Shown here one piece after another: positions 1 to 12,440 of a stretch of 64,000 nt of DNA. The translations under genes were made by a program, and so were the position numbers. A model generated the notes under the pieces. That model was not told the origin of the DNA. It made no database searches and was given only the letters and a program-made list of their open reading frames with translations. Every line of letters starts with the position of its first letter. Position 1 is the first letter of the stretch. The DNA is from Planctomycetota bacterium. GTDB taxonomy: Bacteria > Planctomycetota > Phycisphaerae > WQYP01. The DNA is taken from the NCBI GenBank assembly GCA_021827645.1, contig JAKAVA010000001.1, positions 1 through 64,000 of the forward strand, written 5' to 3'.

Positions 1-154
1 GATAATCATTGCGTCCCTTGTAGCGGCGAAGCCGCAGCGCGTGGAGAATCTTGGAATCCGGCAGCCACTCCAGGAACAACCGGAGGGTTTTCAAGTCCGG
101 GGAATCATCCAGAGATTCCCAGTTGAAGAGTCTACCGGTGGTGGGGATACGCAT
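1..154 (-). CDS. N-terminal fragment of a transposase-like protein (runs off the window edge)
   Basis: Minus-strand ATG at 154 reads MRIPTTGRLFNWESLDDSPDLKTLRLFLEWLPDSKILHALRLRRYKGRNDY...; the '(K/R)GRNDY' pattern resembles N-termini of IS1182/ISNCY-type transposases. Confidence 0.4.
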   Translation of the reverse strand, partial: MRIPTTGRLFNWESLDDSPDLKTLRLFLEWLPDSKILHALRLRRYKGRNDY

Positions 155-435
155 GGAAGCACTCCGTTGCATGAAACACCGGGCGGGCCACCAACGGCCG
201 CCGTAAGGCCAGCTACTATACACCGCAACCAATGCCCGCGTCAAGTGCGGTGGGGTGTAAAAATTCCGGACGGATTTGTTTATGGGGCCTGAACCGCATC
301 GAAACCGCGAATCCAGACGACTCCAAAATCAAATTCTGGTGTAAAGCAATTCTCACCAACCCCGCCTGGCCCGTCGCCATGCTGTAATAACAACATCGCA
401 ACCGGCTCCGGCGCCCCATCCATCCTTGGTGCTTT

Positions 436-3186
<2,751 letters not shown>

Positions 3187-3478
3187 AGTTTCCCCCGAGC
3201 CACCGGGATGCTCCGCCGAACCAAACGGAATTGGTCGGAAGACCTTCCCTCCTGCCGCGTGCGCTCCATGGATATTCGTGATGATAAAATATGCTCAACA
3301 AGAGGCCATTTTTCTTCCCGGTGCAGGGGCGGAGGGGTAAAATTTTCGGCGTTGGCATCCCGTGCCCAGAGGAGCTTGCCGGGCACGAAATTGCACGTGC
3401 AACGATTTTTGGCTTTATCCAGACGCATAAATTCGCTAGAATGTGGCAGTCGGTGTTATACAGGAGAAGTAGAAGCGT

Positions 3479-4075
3479 ATGCTCGACGAAGTTAAAGTTC
3501 GGCAGTTTACCGAACTCACAGCGACAGACCCGCAGAATGAACTCGGCTTTTTTTCGCTCGGCCGGGTATACCTTGAAGGGGGAAGCCCGCAGCAGGCAAT
3601 CGCACCACTCATGCGGGCGTTGTCTATAAATCCATCTCTATCAAGAGCTTACGTCCTTCTTGCTCAAAGTCAGATCGGTGCGGGAGATCCCGAAGGGGCT
3701 CAGGCGACGTTATTCAAGGGGTACCGCGTCGCCCAGGAGCAGGGTGATCTGATGCCGCGAAACCAGATGGCGGATCTGCTCAAGGAACTCGGCGCCGCCG
3801 TCCCGGAGGATACCCCCCAGAAGCTGACCCCTGAACTTCAGGCGGCGGGACAGATTCAATGCCGCCGGTGTAATCGTGTGGGGCCCAAGATGCCCAAGCG
3901 GCCGTTCAGCGGCCCGCTGGGGGAACAAATCCACGAAAGTATCTGCGGCCCGTGCTTCCAGTTGTGGATTCGGCAGGGGACTAAAGTGATCAACGAACTG
4001 CGGCTGAATCTGACCGACCGATCATCGCAGGATGTTTATGATCAGCACATGAAGGAATTTTTGAACCTGAATTAA
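3479..4075 (+). CDS. TPR protein with C-terminal YggX-like (Fe(II)-trafficking) domain
   Basis: N-terminal TPR-like helices; C-terminus CRRCNRVGPKMPKRPFSGPLGEQIHESICGPCFQLWIRQGTKVINELRLNLTDRSSQDVYDQHMKEFLNL matches the YggX pattern (G-LG--I---I---W---Q--LINE--LN----M--FL). Confidence 0.8.
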   Translation: MLDEVKVRQFTELTATDPQNELGFFSLGRVYLEGGSPQQAIAPLMRALSINPSLSRAYVLLAQSQIGAGDPEGAQATLFKGYRVAQEQGDLMPRNQMADLLKELGAAVPEDTPQKLTPELQAAGQIQCRRCNRVGPKMPKRPFSGPLGEQIHESICGPCFQLWIRQGTKVINELRLNLTDRSSQDVYDQHMKEFLNLN

Positions 4076-4137
4076 CTTACCTCTTAATGTCGCGTTTACC
4101 TTTATGAGGTTCGGGCGCGCGAAAGGATTCTTCCACT

Positions 4138-4611
4138 ATGCAGTTACTTACCAGACAGGAAAAAGAAAAGCTCGACCAGCAACTTAAGGATATGGTTGCG
4201 CAACGCCCCAAAATTGCCGCCCGCATCGCCGAAGCCCGCGAAAAAGGGGACCTGCGCGAAAACGCCGACTATCATGCCGCTCGCGAGGAACTCGCCCTGC
4301 TCGAAGCGAGAATTCGTGATCTGGAAGAACGTCTGCGGCAATCTTCGGTCGTCAATCCCGACGATATTCCATCCGGAATGGTGTTCCTCGGCTCCACCGT
4401 CAAAGTACGCAACAAAAAGACCGGCGACACCGAACTCTTCCGTCTCGTCGGAGAACTCAATGGCAGTGCGTTTGATGTTGATTCCGATGTCATGGAGGTC
4501 TCCGCTGCCAGTCCGCTCGGGGAGGCACTGATGCGGGCACGCACCGGGCAGGTGGTGCGGGTTTCCGTGCCGCGCGGCGAACTCCATTACGAAATTATTG
4601 AGGTTACCTGA
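4138..4611 (+). CDS. greA: Transcription elongation factor GreA
   Basis: 157 aa; coiled-coil plus FKBP-like layout: KIAARIAEAREKGDLRENADYHAAREE, GSTVKVRNKKTGD, SPLGEALMRARTGQVVRV. Confidence 0.95.
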   Translation: MQLLTRQEKEKLDQQLKDMVAQRPKIAARIAEAREKGDLRENADYHAAREELALLEARIRDLEERLRQSSVVNPDDIPSGMVFLGSTVKVRNKKTGDTELFRLVGELNGSAFDVDSDVMEVSAASPLGEALMRARTGQVVRVSVPRGELHYEIIEVT

Positions 4612-4661
4612 ACGTCCGTTCATCAGTCGTATCGCGATGCGTCGCAAAGAGGTTCACTCTC

Positions 4662-5819
4662 ATGGCGGAAAATCCCGGACGACTCCTCCCGCCGACCATC
4701 GATGCGGATTTGGCCGCCGATTCCGGCAGTCTCATCGATCCACCAACCGATGCTCATGCCGGTGAGCCTGATCCAATGGATGATCCCGGTCAGCCGATTT
4801 CGCCTCCTCCATACGATGTTCACGCTTGGTACGCAGCGGATCATGCCGTTTCCATCGATCCTACGGATCACAATTCTTCCGGTCATCCGGTTGATGAACT
4901 TTTTCCGTCTGCGCTGACCCAGGAACTGGCCGATACAGTCTCCCGGCGTCACGTCGTCGTGATTCGCGAAGCGGGGTGGCGGTTGCCGGTGGCCCCGATC
5001 CTTGAATTTTTTGCGGCCCTGCTCCTCGAATTAATATTCGTAGCCCTGATCGTCGTACTTGGGATGCGTGGCGGACTCTCGGGGCATGGCGGCCGAAATC
5101 ATGCCGATGGCTCCAGCGCTTCTGCCGCAGCCATCGGAGGCGTGATAACCCACACCTCCGCCGTCAGCACACCAAAAATTCCGACCTCGTGGCATTTGTC
5201 GCACCGGCTTCCTCCGCCTCCGAGTTTACCCGCGGAACTTCACACGCCGGTCGCGTTGGTATTTCCACATCCTGATTCGACCCACGACCTGATCATCGGC
5301 ATTCCGCGGCAACAGAATGCCTGGATTGCCCCTACGCCGAATATCGCACCCCGCCCGGTTCGCCACGCGGTGGGGAAGGAGCCTGCACGCTCCCGCGGGC
5401 CGCAGCCGGCCGGTATGAGCCGACTCGGGCGGTCACGCAATTACAATCCCAATGCCGGCCTTGGACCGCCGATTTCATTATTCAAGGGGCAGCACGGTGG
5501 ACAATCGGGAGCGGGAATGGGGCGCGGCCGAGGAAACTCTGACGCCGATGGCGGCGTTAAAGTGCTTTCCTGGGGGGCCGAACACGTCCCCATCAAATAC
5601 CAGATCGATCCTATCTACGTGAGCGGAACTTATCGCGTGTGGGTTTCCGCCTCCGGCCGCGTGACGAAAGTGAAGATCATCAAATCCTGCGGTCACCCGT
5701 CAATGGATCAATGTTTTATTGACGTGTTGGAACACACGCGTTTTTCGCCGGCCATCTTGAATGGCATACCGGTTTCATCCCATATCCAGATCACGCTCTC
5801 CAACGGTTCTCCCGATTGA
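4662..5819 (+). CDS. TonB-like energy transducer/hypothetical membrane protein
   Basis: Hydrophobic segment FFAALLLELIFVALIVVLGM; C-terminus YRVWVSASGRVTKVKIIKSCGHPSMDQCFIDVLEHTRFSPAILNGIPVSSHIQITL resembles a TonB C-terminal domain. Confidence 0.65.
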   Translation: MAENPGRLLPPTIDADLAADSGSLIDPPTDAHAGEPDPMDDPGQPISPPPYDVHAWYAADHAVSIDPTDHNSSGHPVDELFPSALTQELADTVSRRHVVVIREAGWRLPVAPILEFFAALLLELIFVALIVVLGMRGGLSGHGGRNHADGSSASAAAIGGVITHTSAVSTPKIPTSWHLSHRLPPPPSLPAELHTPVALVFPHPDSTHDLIIGIPRQQNAWIAPTPNIAPRPVRHAVGKEPARSRGPQPAGMSRLGRSRNYNPNAGLGPPISLFKGQHGGQSGAGMGRGRGNSDADGGVKVLSWGAEHVPIKYQIDPIYVSGTYRVWVSASGRVTKVKIIKSCGHPSMDQCFIDVLEHTRFSPAILNGIPVSSHIQITLSNGSPD

Positions 5820-5886
5820 ATCACTCGTTGCCGATTCTGCATGCCGACCTGACTCCGCCTCACTTTACCTCTGCGCACAGACCGCT

Positions 5887-6918
5887 ATGCTCCCGGTGCG
5901 GCGACCGGTGTCCGGTCGGCGGCTTGGAGCAGTGAATCGCGTGGAAAAGAAGATCGTCAGCCAGTTTGATCTCACCCGGGACTTCAAAAAGCGCTATCTC
6001 GAAAAAATCATTTTCCGCCATCCGCAATTCGGGGCTGCAATCAAATGTGTCGGGCGGTGCGGCCTGACCCTGCTGATCTGGCCGCGCTGGATCGCCCCGT
6101 TTCGCTGGCACCTGCGGCATCTGGAATGTCGGCTTCCGCACCTGCCACCCGAATTTGACGGATTTCAAATCCTCCACCTGACGGATCTCCACTCCGGCAT
6201 GACGCATCTGAAATACCTTCAGAATTCTCTCCGGCACGCGGTTGATCAAAAACCGGATCTGATCGTCATCACCGGAGACGTGATCGATTATCGACCCGAA
6301 GCACTTCAGGCGCTGGAGGCCGTTCTCCCTCTGCTGGATGCTCCCCACGGTGTCTGGACCATCCTGGGAAACCACGATTACCATGAGTATTCCTGGCGGC
6401 ACGTGGGGGAAAGGTCTTCACATCGGGCCATTCATCGGAGGCTCCTGGCGAGCCTCAATCGCCACCACATCCATCTTCTCCGCAACGCCTCAGCGTCCAT
6501 TCGCCTTGGAAAGGCGGAGATTACTCTGGTCGGCCTTGATGAACTCTGGACGGGTCGCAGTGACCCGCGTGCCGCCTTTGCCGGTATGGCGGCGGATTCC
6601 GTCACCATCTGCCTTCAGCATAATCCGGATGCCATTGAAAATTTAAGATCCTTTAAGTGGGACTGGATGCTCTGTGGCCACACGCATGGCGGCCAGGTGC
6701 ACCTCCCGCTGCTGGGTCCCCTTTTTGTCCCCGTTGCCGACCGCCGATATCTCCGCGGCATATTCGAATTCCCCACGGCATCGGGCGCTCCCGCTGAGCG
6801 CCGCTACGCCCTGGTATCCACCGGCATCGGCTACAGCCTGCCGGTACGCTGGTTTGTGCGGCCCGAAAGCATCATGCTCACGCTTCGGCGGGGGACTTCC
6901 GGTTATCGCTGGCTGTAA
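5887..6918 (+). CDS. Metallophosphoesterase (YaeI-like)
   Basis: DLHSG, GDVIDY, LGNHD, GHTHGGQVHLP motifs; start chosen at ATG 5887 (ORF opens at 5761). Confidence 0.85.
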   Translation: MLPVRRPVSGRRLGAVNRVEKKIVSQFDLTRDFKKRYLEKIIFRHPQFGAAIKCVGRCGLTLLIWPRWIAPFRWHLRHLECRLPHLPPEFDGFQILHLTDLHSGMTHLKYLQNSLRHAVDQKPDLIVITGDVIDYRPEALQALEAVLPLLDAPHGVWTILGNHDYHEYSWRHVGERSSHRAIHRRLLASLNRHHIHLLRNASASIRLGKAEITLVGLDELWTGRSDPRAAFAGMAADSVTICLQHNPDAIENLRSFKWDWMLCGHTHGGQVHLPLLGPLFVPVADRRYLRGIFEFPTASGAPAERRYALVSTGIGYSLPVRWFVRPESIMLTLRRGTSGYRWL

Positions 6919-7028
6919 GTCCCCGGCCCCGCGACTGGGCCAATTGGCAAGTTGCGCTTTAACCCGGATTGCACGCATATCTTCCGCCCGGCGCAGACAG
7001 AATCGGTCGCTGCGCCTACCATCAGGGC

Positions 7029-8114
7029 ATGCAGAAGACCTCCGCCTCCCTCACCTTTGAATCCGCATTGGCCATGATCAGTTCGAACGCGGAAAGCATC
7101 GACCAACGCGGCCGCTGGCCCGTGGAAAGTCTCAGAGCGCTTCAGCAATGCGGGGCGATGACCTGGTCGGTCCCGACCGACTTTGGCGGTGATCATCTCC
7201 CGCCCGTGCGGCTGCAGCAGCGCTATCAGCGTATCGCAGCGGCATGCCTCACCACCGCCCTGATCCTCACCCAGCGCGATGCCGCGATTGATTTTCTTGC
7301 TGCGGCGGCCGCGGAGAGTTCCTCCGCCCGTCGCTTGCTGCGTCAGGCAGCCGGTGGACGCAGATGGCTGTCCATCGGCATCTCCCAGGTCACCACTTCA
7401 ACCCGTCACGGCTCCTCGGCGCTCATCGGCCGATCCATCGCCGATGGCTATCGCCTCGACGGCATCATTCCCTGGGCCACGTCCGCTCACCACACCGATG
7501 ATCTGATTGCCGCCGCTGAAGTCCACACCGGCGACAAGCTTCTCTTCATCCTGCCGATGGACTCACGGGGCGTATCGGTTCAGCGCTGTCGTCCGATGGC
7601 CGTACTCAATGGCTCCGACACCGCATCGGTAAAACTCTCCGGCGTCCGGATCGGCCGTGATCAGGTGCTCGCGGGCCCGTCGGCCGATGCGCTCAAGATT
7701 CGCGCACGCCGCCGCCGCTTCACCCTTAATACCTGTGTATTACCGCTGGGCGTCGCTCAGGGGGCATTGGCGATGGCCCAAGAGCACCTTCGGGGCCGCT
7801 CCCGGCTCTGCCGCCTTGAAATAGCCGGACTGCGGAACCAGTGGCAGCAACTCGTTCGGAGCGTTTACCGGCACGCAGCGCAAAATCCCCCGGTTGCCGG
7901 GGCCGCTGCGGCCCAACTCCGCGCCCAGTGCAATCACATGGCCATGCGCTCCGCACTGGCGGCACTGGAACTGGCCAAGGGAAGCGGCCTTCACACCGAT
8001 CACCCCGCCCAACGACGCGTACGCGAGGCCATGTTCTTCTTTGTCTGGTCCAGTCCGGCAGAAGTTATTGAAAAAACACTTGCCGGGCTTGCCGCTGACC
8101 TCCCCATATGCTGA
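7029..8114 (+). CDS. Acyl-CoA dehydrogenase-like flavoprotein
   Basis: MQKTSASLTFESALAMI...RALQQCGAMTWSVPTDFGGDHL...TTALILTQRDAA...GYRLDGIIPWATSAHHTDDLI follows the acyl-CoA dehydrogenase layout. Confidence 0.75.
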   Translation: MQKTSASLTFESALAMISSNAESIDQRGRWPVESLRALQQCGAMTWSVPTDFGGDHLPPVRLQQRYQRIAAACLTTALILTQRDAAIDFLAAAAAESSSARRLLRQAAGGRRWLSIGISQVTTSTRHGSSALIGRSIADGYRLDGIIPWATSAHHTDDLIAAAEVHTGDKLLFILPMDSRGVSVQRCRPMAVLNGSDTASVKLSGVRIGRDQVLAGPSADALKIRARRRRFTLNTCVLPLGVAQGALAMAQEHLRGRSRLCRLEIAGLRNQWQQLVRSVYRHAAQNPPVAGAAAAQLRAQCNHMAMRSALAALELAKGSGLHTDHPAQRRVREAMFFFVWSSPAEVIEKTLAGLAADLPIC

Positions 8115-8156
8115 GTTCCTTCTCCCCGCACGCCAACCGTCTCTCCGGCCGCACCC

Positions 8157-9536
8157 TCATCCGTTCCGCCGTGTCCGCCGCGCCGCGAGAAGCTCACCGG
8201 CTGACGGCACCGGCCCGCATACGGGCACCGATGCACGCGGAAACTGCCACGTCAATCGGGGTATCCCCGACCCGTGCGCTGCGATCAGCTCATCGCACAT
8301 CGTATTAATTTCATCCAGTGTAAGAACGCTCGCCGTCAGCGGGTCAAACAGGCATGCCTGATAAATACATTCCCGGCGCCCCGTTTTCACCGCCTCGATG
8401 AATAAATCATGTTGGACCAGATGGGGTTGAACGTACCCGAGAATCGGCGATGGCAGGTTGCCGATCGCCGTGAGCCGCAGCACGCCTCCGCCAACGCACG
8501 TCGGCGTTTCGACAATGGCGTGCGGCGGAAGGTTGTCGATCGCGCCGCGATTGGGCATGTTACCGTAAACAATCTGTGGTTTGTCGCAGAAGTATCCGTA
8601 AATGACCTTGGCTCCATATTCCGGACTCGGTGTGTGCGCAAGCGGCGTCAAATCTCCTGCCGACGCAACCAGCGCTGCAAATTCCCTCTCGCTCTCATCA
8701 CACCGTCGCAGGTATTCGTCAATTGGCACTTCCATGCCCGCAACCGTCTCACGGCCGTGCGGAATGTACCATGGGTTGTACTCCGCGTGATGTTCGCTGG
8801 ATTCGGTCATGAAAAATCCCAACCGTCGCAGCAGGTCAAACCGCACTCGATCGCGTTTGACAATCTCGGCGTTTTCCGCGCATTGAAAGAGCTGCGGATA
8901 CAAATCCTTGCCGCGATGCTCCAACTTCAGAAATCCCGCCATGTGATTGATCCCGGCACACTCAAATTGCAACTCCCCCGGCTTCAGTCCCAGGTACCAG
9001 GTGAGTCGGTCGGCGGTTCCCTGCACGCTATGGCAGAGACCCACGGCCGTGGTAATCCCCTCATCCCGCAATACCGCCATGTTCATGCTCATCGGATTGG
9101 AATAATTGATGACAAGGGCGCGCGGACAATGGGCCCGGATACCGCGGCACAGGCGCACCAGCACCGGATACGTCCGCAGTGCCCGGAATAATCCACCCGG
9201 ACCCGTCGTGTCGGCAATGGTGAAATTCAGCCCGTGCCGACGCGGTATTTCAAAATCAAGCAGCGTTGCCCCCAGCCCGCCGACCTGAAGCATGATCATG
9301 ACCACATCCGCACCGGTCAGGGCCGCGTCCAGATCGGTGGTCGCCTGAAATCTCGGTTGAGCTCCGACGCCCGCCGCGACCCGGCGTCCCCACCCCTCAG
9401 CGGCCGCGAGGCGGACCGGATCAATGTCCATGTAACAGATGGTCGCATTGTGAAATTCCGGGTACGAGAGAATATCGCCCGTTAGATTGCGCGAGAACAC
9501 CATGCTCCCTGCGCCGATCATCGTAATCTTGATCAA
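8157..9536 (-). CDS. Glycoside hydrolase family 4 (alpha-galactosidase/alpha-glucosidase-like)
   Basis: LIKITMIGAGSMVFSRNLTGDIL (NAD-binding), INYSNPMSMNM, GLCHSVQGT, AGINHMAGFL. Probable TTG start at 9536; the listed ORF extends spuriously to 9938. Confidence 0.9.
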   Translation of the reverse strand: MIKITMIGAGSMVFSRNLTGDILSYPEFHNATICYMDIDPVRLAAAEGWGRRVAAGVGAQPRFQATTDLDAALTGADVVMIMLQVGGLGATLLDFEIPRRHGLNFTIADTTGPGGLFRALRTYPVLVRLCRGIRAHCPRALVINYSNPMSMNMAVLRDEGITTAVGLCHSVQGTADRLTWYLGLKPGELQFECAGINHMAGFLKLEHRGKDLYPQLFQCAENAEIVKRDRVRFDLLRRLGFFMTESSEHHAEYNPWYIPHGRETVAGMEVPIDEYLRRCDESEREFAALVASAGDLTPLAHTPSPEYGAKVIYGYFCDKPQIVYGNMPNRGAIDNLPPHAIVETPTCVGGGVLRLTAIGNLPSPILGYVQPHLVQHDLFIEAVKTGRRECIYQACLFDPLTASVLTLDEINTMCDELIAAHGSGIPRLTWQFPRASVPVCGPVPSAGELLAARRTRRNG

Positions 9537-9783
9537 GTTCGCCTCGCTTTGTTTCAGCGCACTCCGCTTGCCGTTTGACCGTTCGCCGACCTCTCGGCCG
9601 TCATTGCTCTCTCTGGATGATAGCCGATGATGTTGCGCTGTGGCGTGCCGGATGTTTTTTTTGTCCGCCCCTCGGCACACCGATATCACCACGGCTACAA
9701 TACCCGGAGTATTGGCTGATGCATCGGCGGAAAAATGATCATCCCGCCGGTTGCGGCAAATGTGAAATTCAGGAGGTTGATAC

Positions 9784-10362
9784 ATGGCAACATCTTCCAT
9801 CACCCGGGAACCCGAATTTCCGGTGGATCGTCTTTTTCTGGATCGCTGGTCGCCTCGGGCTTTTGCACCGGACCCGATCCCGCACGCGACATTGATGACC
9901 CTTTTCGAAGCAGCCCGTTGGGCACCATCCTGCTTCAACGACCAACCCTGGTATTTCGTCTACGCTTCCGAGGCGTCGGGCCTGGCCAAGATGCGGTCAA
10001 TCTTGGTGGAAAAAAATCGTATCTGGGCTGATCGCGCACCCGTCCTGGCGCTGGTCTGCTCCCAAAAACAGTTCAAGCATAACAATCAACCTAACCGCTG
10101 GGCCCCGTTTGACGCCGGTGCCGCCTGGATGAGTCTCGCCCTGCAGGCGTCCATGCTCGGCCTTTGCGCTCATGCCATGGGTGGTTTCGATCTTGAGGCC
10201 GCGTATACGACGCTTGGGCTTCCCCGTGAAAAATTCGATATCCACGCGGCTGTCGCCATTGGTCGCCGCGGCGATCCCAAGCTTCTGCCGGAAGATATCG
10301 CCGCCCGCGAAGCCCCGTCGGGGCGAAAGCCATTGGCCGAGATCATCCGCGTCATCAGTTGA
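9784..10362 (+). CDS. Nitroreductase family protein
   Basis: FLDRWSPRAFAPDPIPHATLMTLFEAARWAPSCFNDQPWYFVYA...WMSLALQASMLGLCAHAMGGFD; SD 'aggagg' just upstream. Confidence 0.92.
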   Translation: MATSSITREPEFPVDRLFLDRWSPRAFAPDPIPHATLMTLFEAARWAPSCFNDQPWYFVYASEASGLAKMRSILVEKNRIWADRAPVLALVCSQKQFKHNNQPNRWAPFDAGAAWMSLALQASMLGLCAHAMGGFDLEAAYTTLGLPREKFDIHAAVAIGRRGDPKLLPEDIAAREAPSGRKPLAEIIRVIS

Positions 10363-10376
10363 TCCTTCGGTCAGCG

Positions 10377-10613
10377 CTACTCCATGTCGGGCGGAATACG
10401 TTTGCACGTGCGGCACCAATATCCCTTGCCGACAATACCCCACATCAGGAGATAGATGCCGATGCACCCTGCAAACAGACCGCAGGCGGAGATCCAGATG
10501 ATCGAGGGGAGAAACAGCGCCACCCCGGCGATCACCGCTCCAGTACCCGTGCACACGAGCAATCCGCGGCTTTTTCGCACCAGTTCAGTTCCACAGACGG
10601 GGCAGTGCGGCAA
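10377..10613 (-). CDS. Small membrane protein with split zinc-ribbon cysteines
   Basis: 78 aa; N-terminal CPVCGTEL, two hydrophobic helices, C-terminal CRTCK. Confidence 0.6.
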   Translation of the reverse strand: MPHCPVCGTELVRKSRGLLVCTGTGAVIAGVALFLPSIIWISACGLFAGCIGIYLLMWGIVGKGYWCRTCKRIPPDME

Positions 10614-10910
10614 TCGTCACTCCTCATATAGGTCGTCCGCCAGCATCTCAGTCTTGCCCGCACCCGCTCCCCGCTGTGAGCTTATCCGAATTTTTGATCC
10701 GGTGGAATTTCCAAAGGCCCGGCCATCACCGCGATGGATCGCAGGGCCACTGATCGATTCGGGTGGTCATATTGTAATGTTATCTTGTTTATATTAAAAA
10801 GTGGCAGAAGGGGCGTGCAGTTAAGGCAAGCAGCATAAGATCAGATCGGGCAATGACGCGGACGAAGCGTGTTTGCCGATGAAGGCGAGCGGACTTGGCG
10901 TAAAGATAAA

Positions 10911-11001
<91 letters not shown>

Positions 11002-11251
11002 AGGAGGGCTCAAGGCTACCGCCAGCGGCCTTGAAAATCAAGGTTAAACAAAATTAAAAGCGGCTTAGACTCGAATAAATGCATGGGATTTTCGCCCCCG
11101 TTTCAACTTCTCTTGCCCGGCCGAGGCATGACGGTTCGTCGGCCTTAAGACATTTCCGGCGTCGATTAGAGAAAATCATCAGCGCATCCTATTCTGCTAA
11201 ACTGACCGGCCTCGGCAAAACAACATCCTGGGCCGCGCCTCGCTGCCGGCG

Positions 11252-12043
11252 TTACTTGAGCTGAAACTGGCTGTGCACCACGGCCATGACGGTTTTCCGG
11301 TAAGACGTGGTGTCGTCGTTCCCTTCGCTTGAGACGCTGTCGGAATAAATGGGATCAATCTGCAGCACGCCCATGCGGGCGTAGATGATTTTGCCCAGAC
11401 GGGCGCCGCTGTTGGTGGCAATTTCCCCCGCCCGTACACGCGCATCGCGCGTCGCGTCTGCAAGCATGCTGATCTTCAGACGCGAAAGATGCGTGTAAAG
11501 ATATTCTGGCGGCGCGGTGGTCACGGCAATCCCTTTTTCAATTAGCCGCGTGGTTAAACGCCCCGCGCTCGCGACTTGCCGGAGGTTTTTACGGCTCGTC
11601 ACGAGGATATTCTGGCTCAGGTTGTAGCTTGAGATGGTATCGGTCAGATGGCCGAAACGATCGCGGGCATAGTTGGTGTTGATGGCGATGGAACTGGTAC
11701 GGATGGCGGCGGGCGGAATGGCGTGCTTTTCAAGAAATGCGACGACGGCGGCGGTGTCGGCGGCGAGATGCTTGTAGCCGTCGGCCAGATCGGGCGACTG
11801 GTCGGTCACGGTTCCCGTCCAGATGATCAGGTTGGACTTAATATTTTTTGAGGCCCATCCCGTTACGCTGATGGTGTGGATCGTGCGGTGCACATGGGTA
11901 TAAGCGATGACGGCGATGACCACACAGACGATATTGGCCAGCGCAAAGATGAGCCCGGCCTTGAGGGTAACTACCACACGGGTGGGGGTGCCCAGCGGTG
12001 CGACAGAATTCTTGTTGGCAGGGGTGTTGGATGTGTCGTTCAT
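11252..12043 (-). CDS. SIMPL (DUF541) domain protein
   Basis: N-terminal TM, then TISVTGWASKNIKSNLIIWTGTVTDQSPDLADGYKHL...VVAFLEKHAIPPAAIRTSSIAINTNY...KGIAVTTAPPEYLYTHLSRLKISMLADATRDARVRAGEIA. Confidence 0.85.
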   Translation of the reverse strand: MNDTSNTPANKNSVAPLGTPTRVVVTLKAGLIFALANIVCVVIAVIAYTHVHRTIHTISVTGWASKNIKSNLIIWTGTVTDQSPDLADGYKHLAADTAAVVAFLEKHAIPPAAIRTSSIAINTNYARDRFGHLTDTISSYNLSQNILVTSRKNLRQVASAGRLTTRLIEKGIAVTTAPPEYLYTHLSRLKISMLADATRDARVRAGEIATNSGARLGKIIYARMGVLQIDPIYSDSVSSEGNDDTTSYRKTVMAVVHSQFQLK

Positions 12044-12226
12044 AATCTAAGCCTCCTTGCTATAAAAATGAACTTTGGCGAGGCCGAAATTCCGACTCGG
12101 CCGTCCATAGCCTGCTCAATCGAAAAATGCCTCGATAGATGTAAAACGGCGAATATTTGGAAATATTTCACGTGAATTTGCTTCAAAACCGTTCGGTCAC
12201 CGACTGGAAAATTGCCCAAGCATAAT

Positions 12227-12331
12227 CGTGATCGCGAATGTTCCGGAATATGGAAATAATCACGGTTGCGGTTCGTTTTAGGCATCGAGCGAGAGGCGAA
12301 GCATGCCCCCGCTGATGACCGGGGCTTTTTC
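12227..12331 (+). ncRNA. Candidate small RNA with own terminator (speculative)
   Basis: Hairpin AATCGTGAT...ATCACGGTT (about 12224-12267), then GCCCC-loop-GGGGC followed by TTTTT (about 12305-12331); no + strand CDS immediately upstream. Confidence 0.25.
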
Positions 12332-12440
12332 GGTGGCCGCCTGATGAGGCCGGTTGTTCCACAGCCAAATCGCGGCTATATTACTTGGCCACGATTTGCG
12401 GCAAAGCGTTTGCCCAAGCGAGATGCGGAGTGTTATTGAT

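Noticed and set aside
8409-9191. 260-aa plus-strand ORF inside the GH4 gene
   Set aside because: Antisense shadow; the GH4 motifs on the minus strand are clear
9537-9938. N-terminal extension of the GH4 ORF
   Set aside because: GH4 homology starts at LIKITMIGAGSMVFS (TTG 9536); the extension overlaps the nitroreductase gene and lacks motifs
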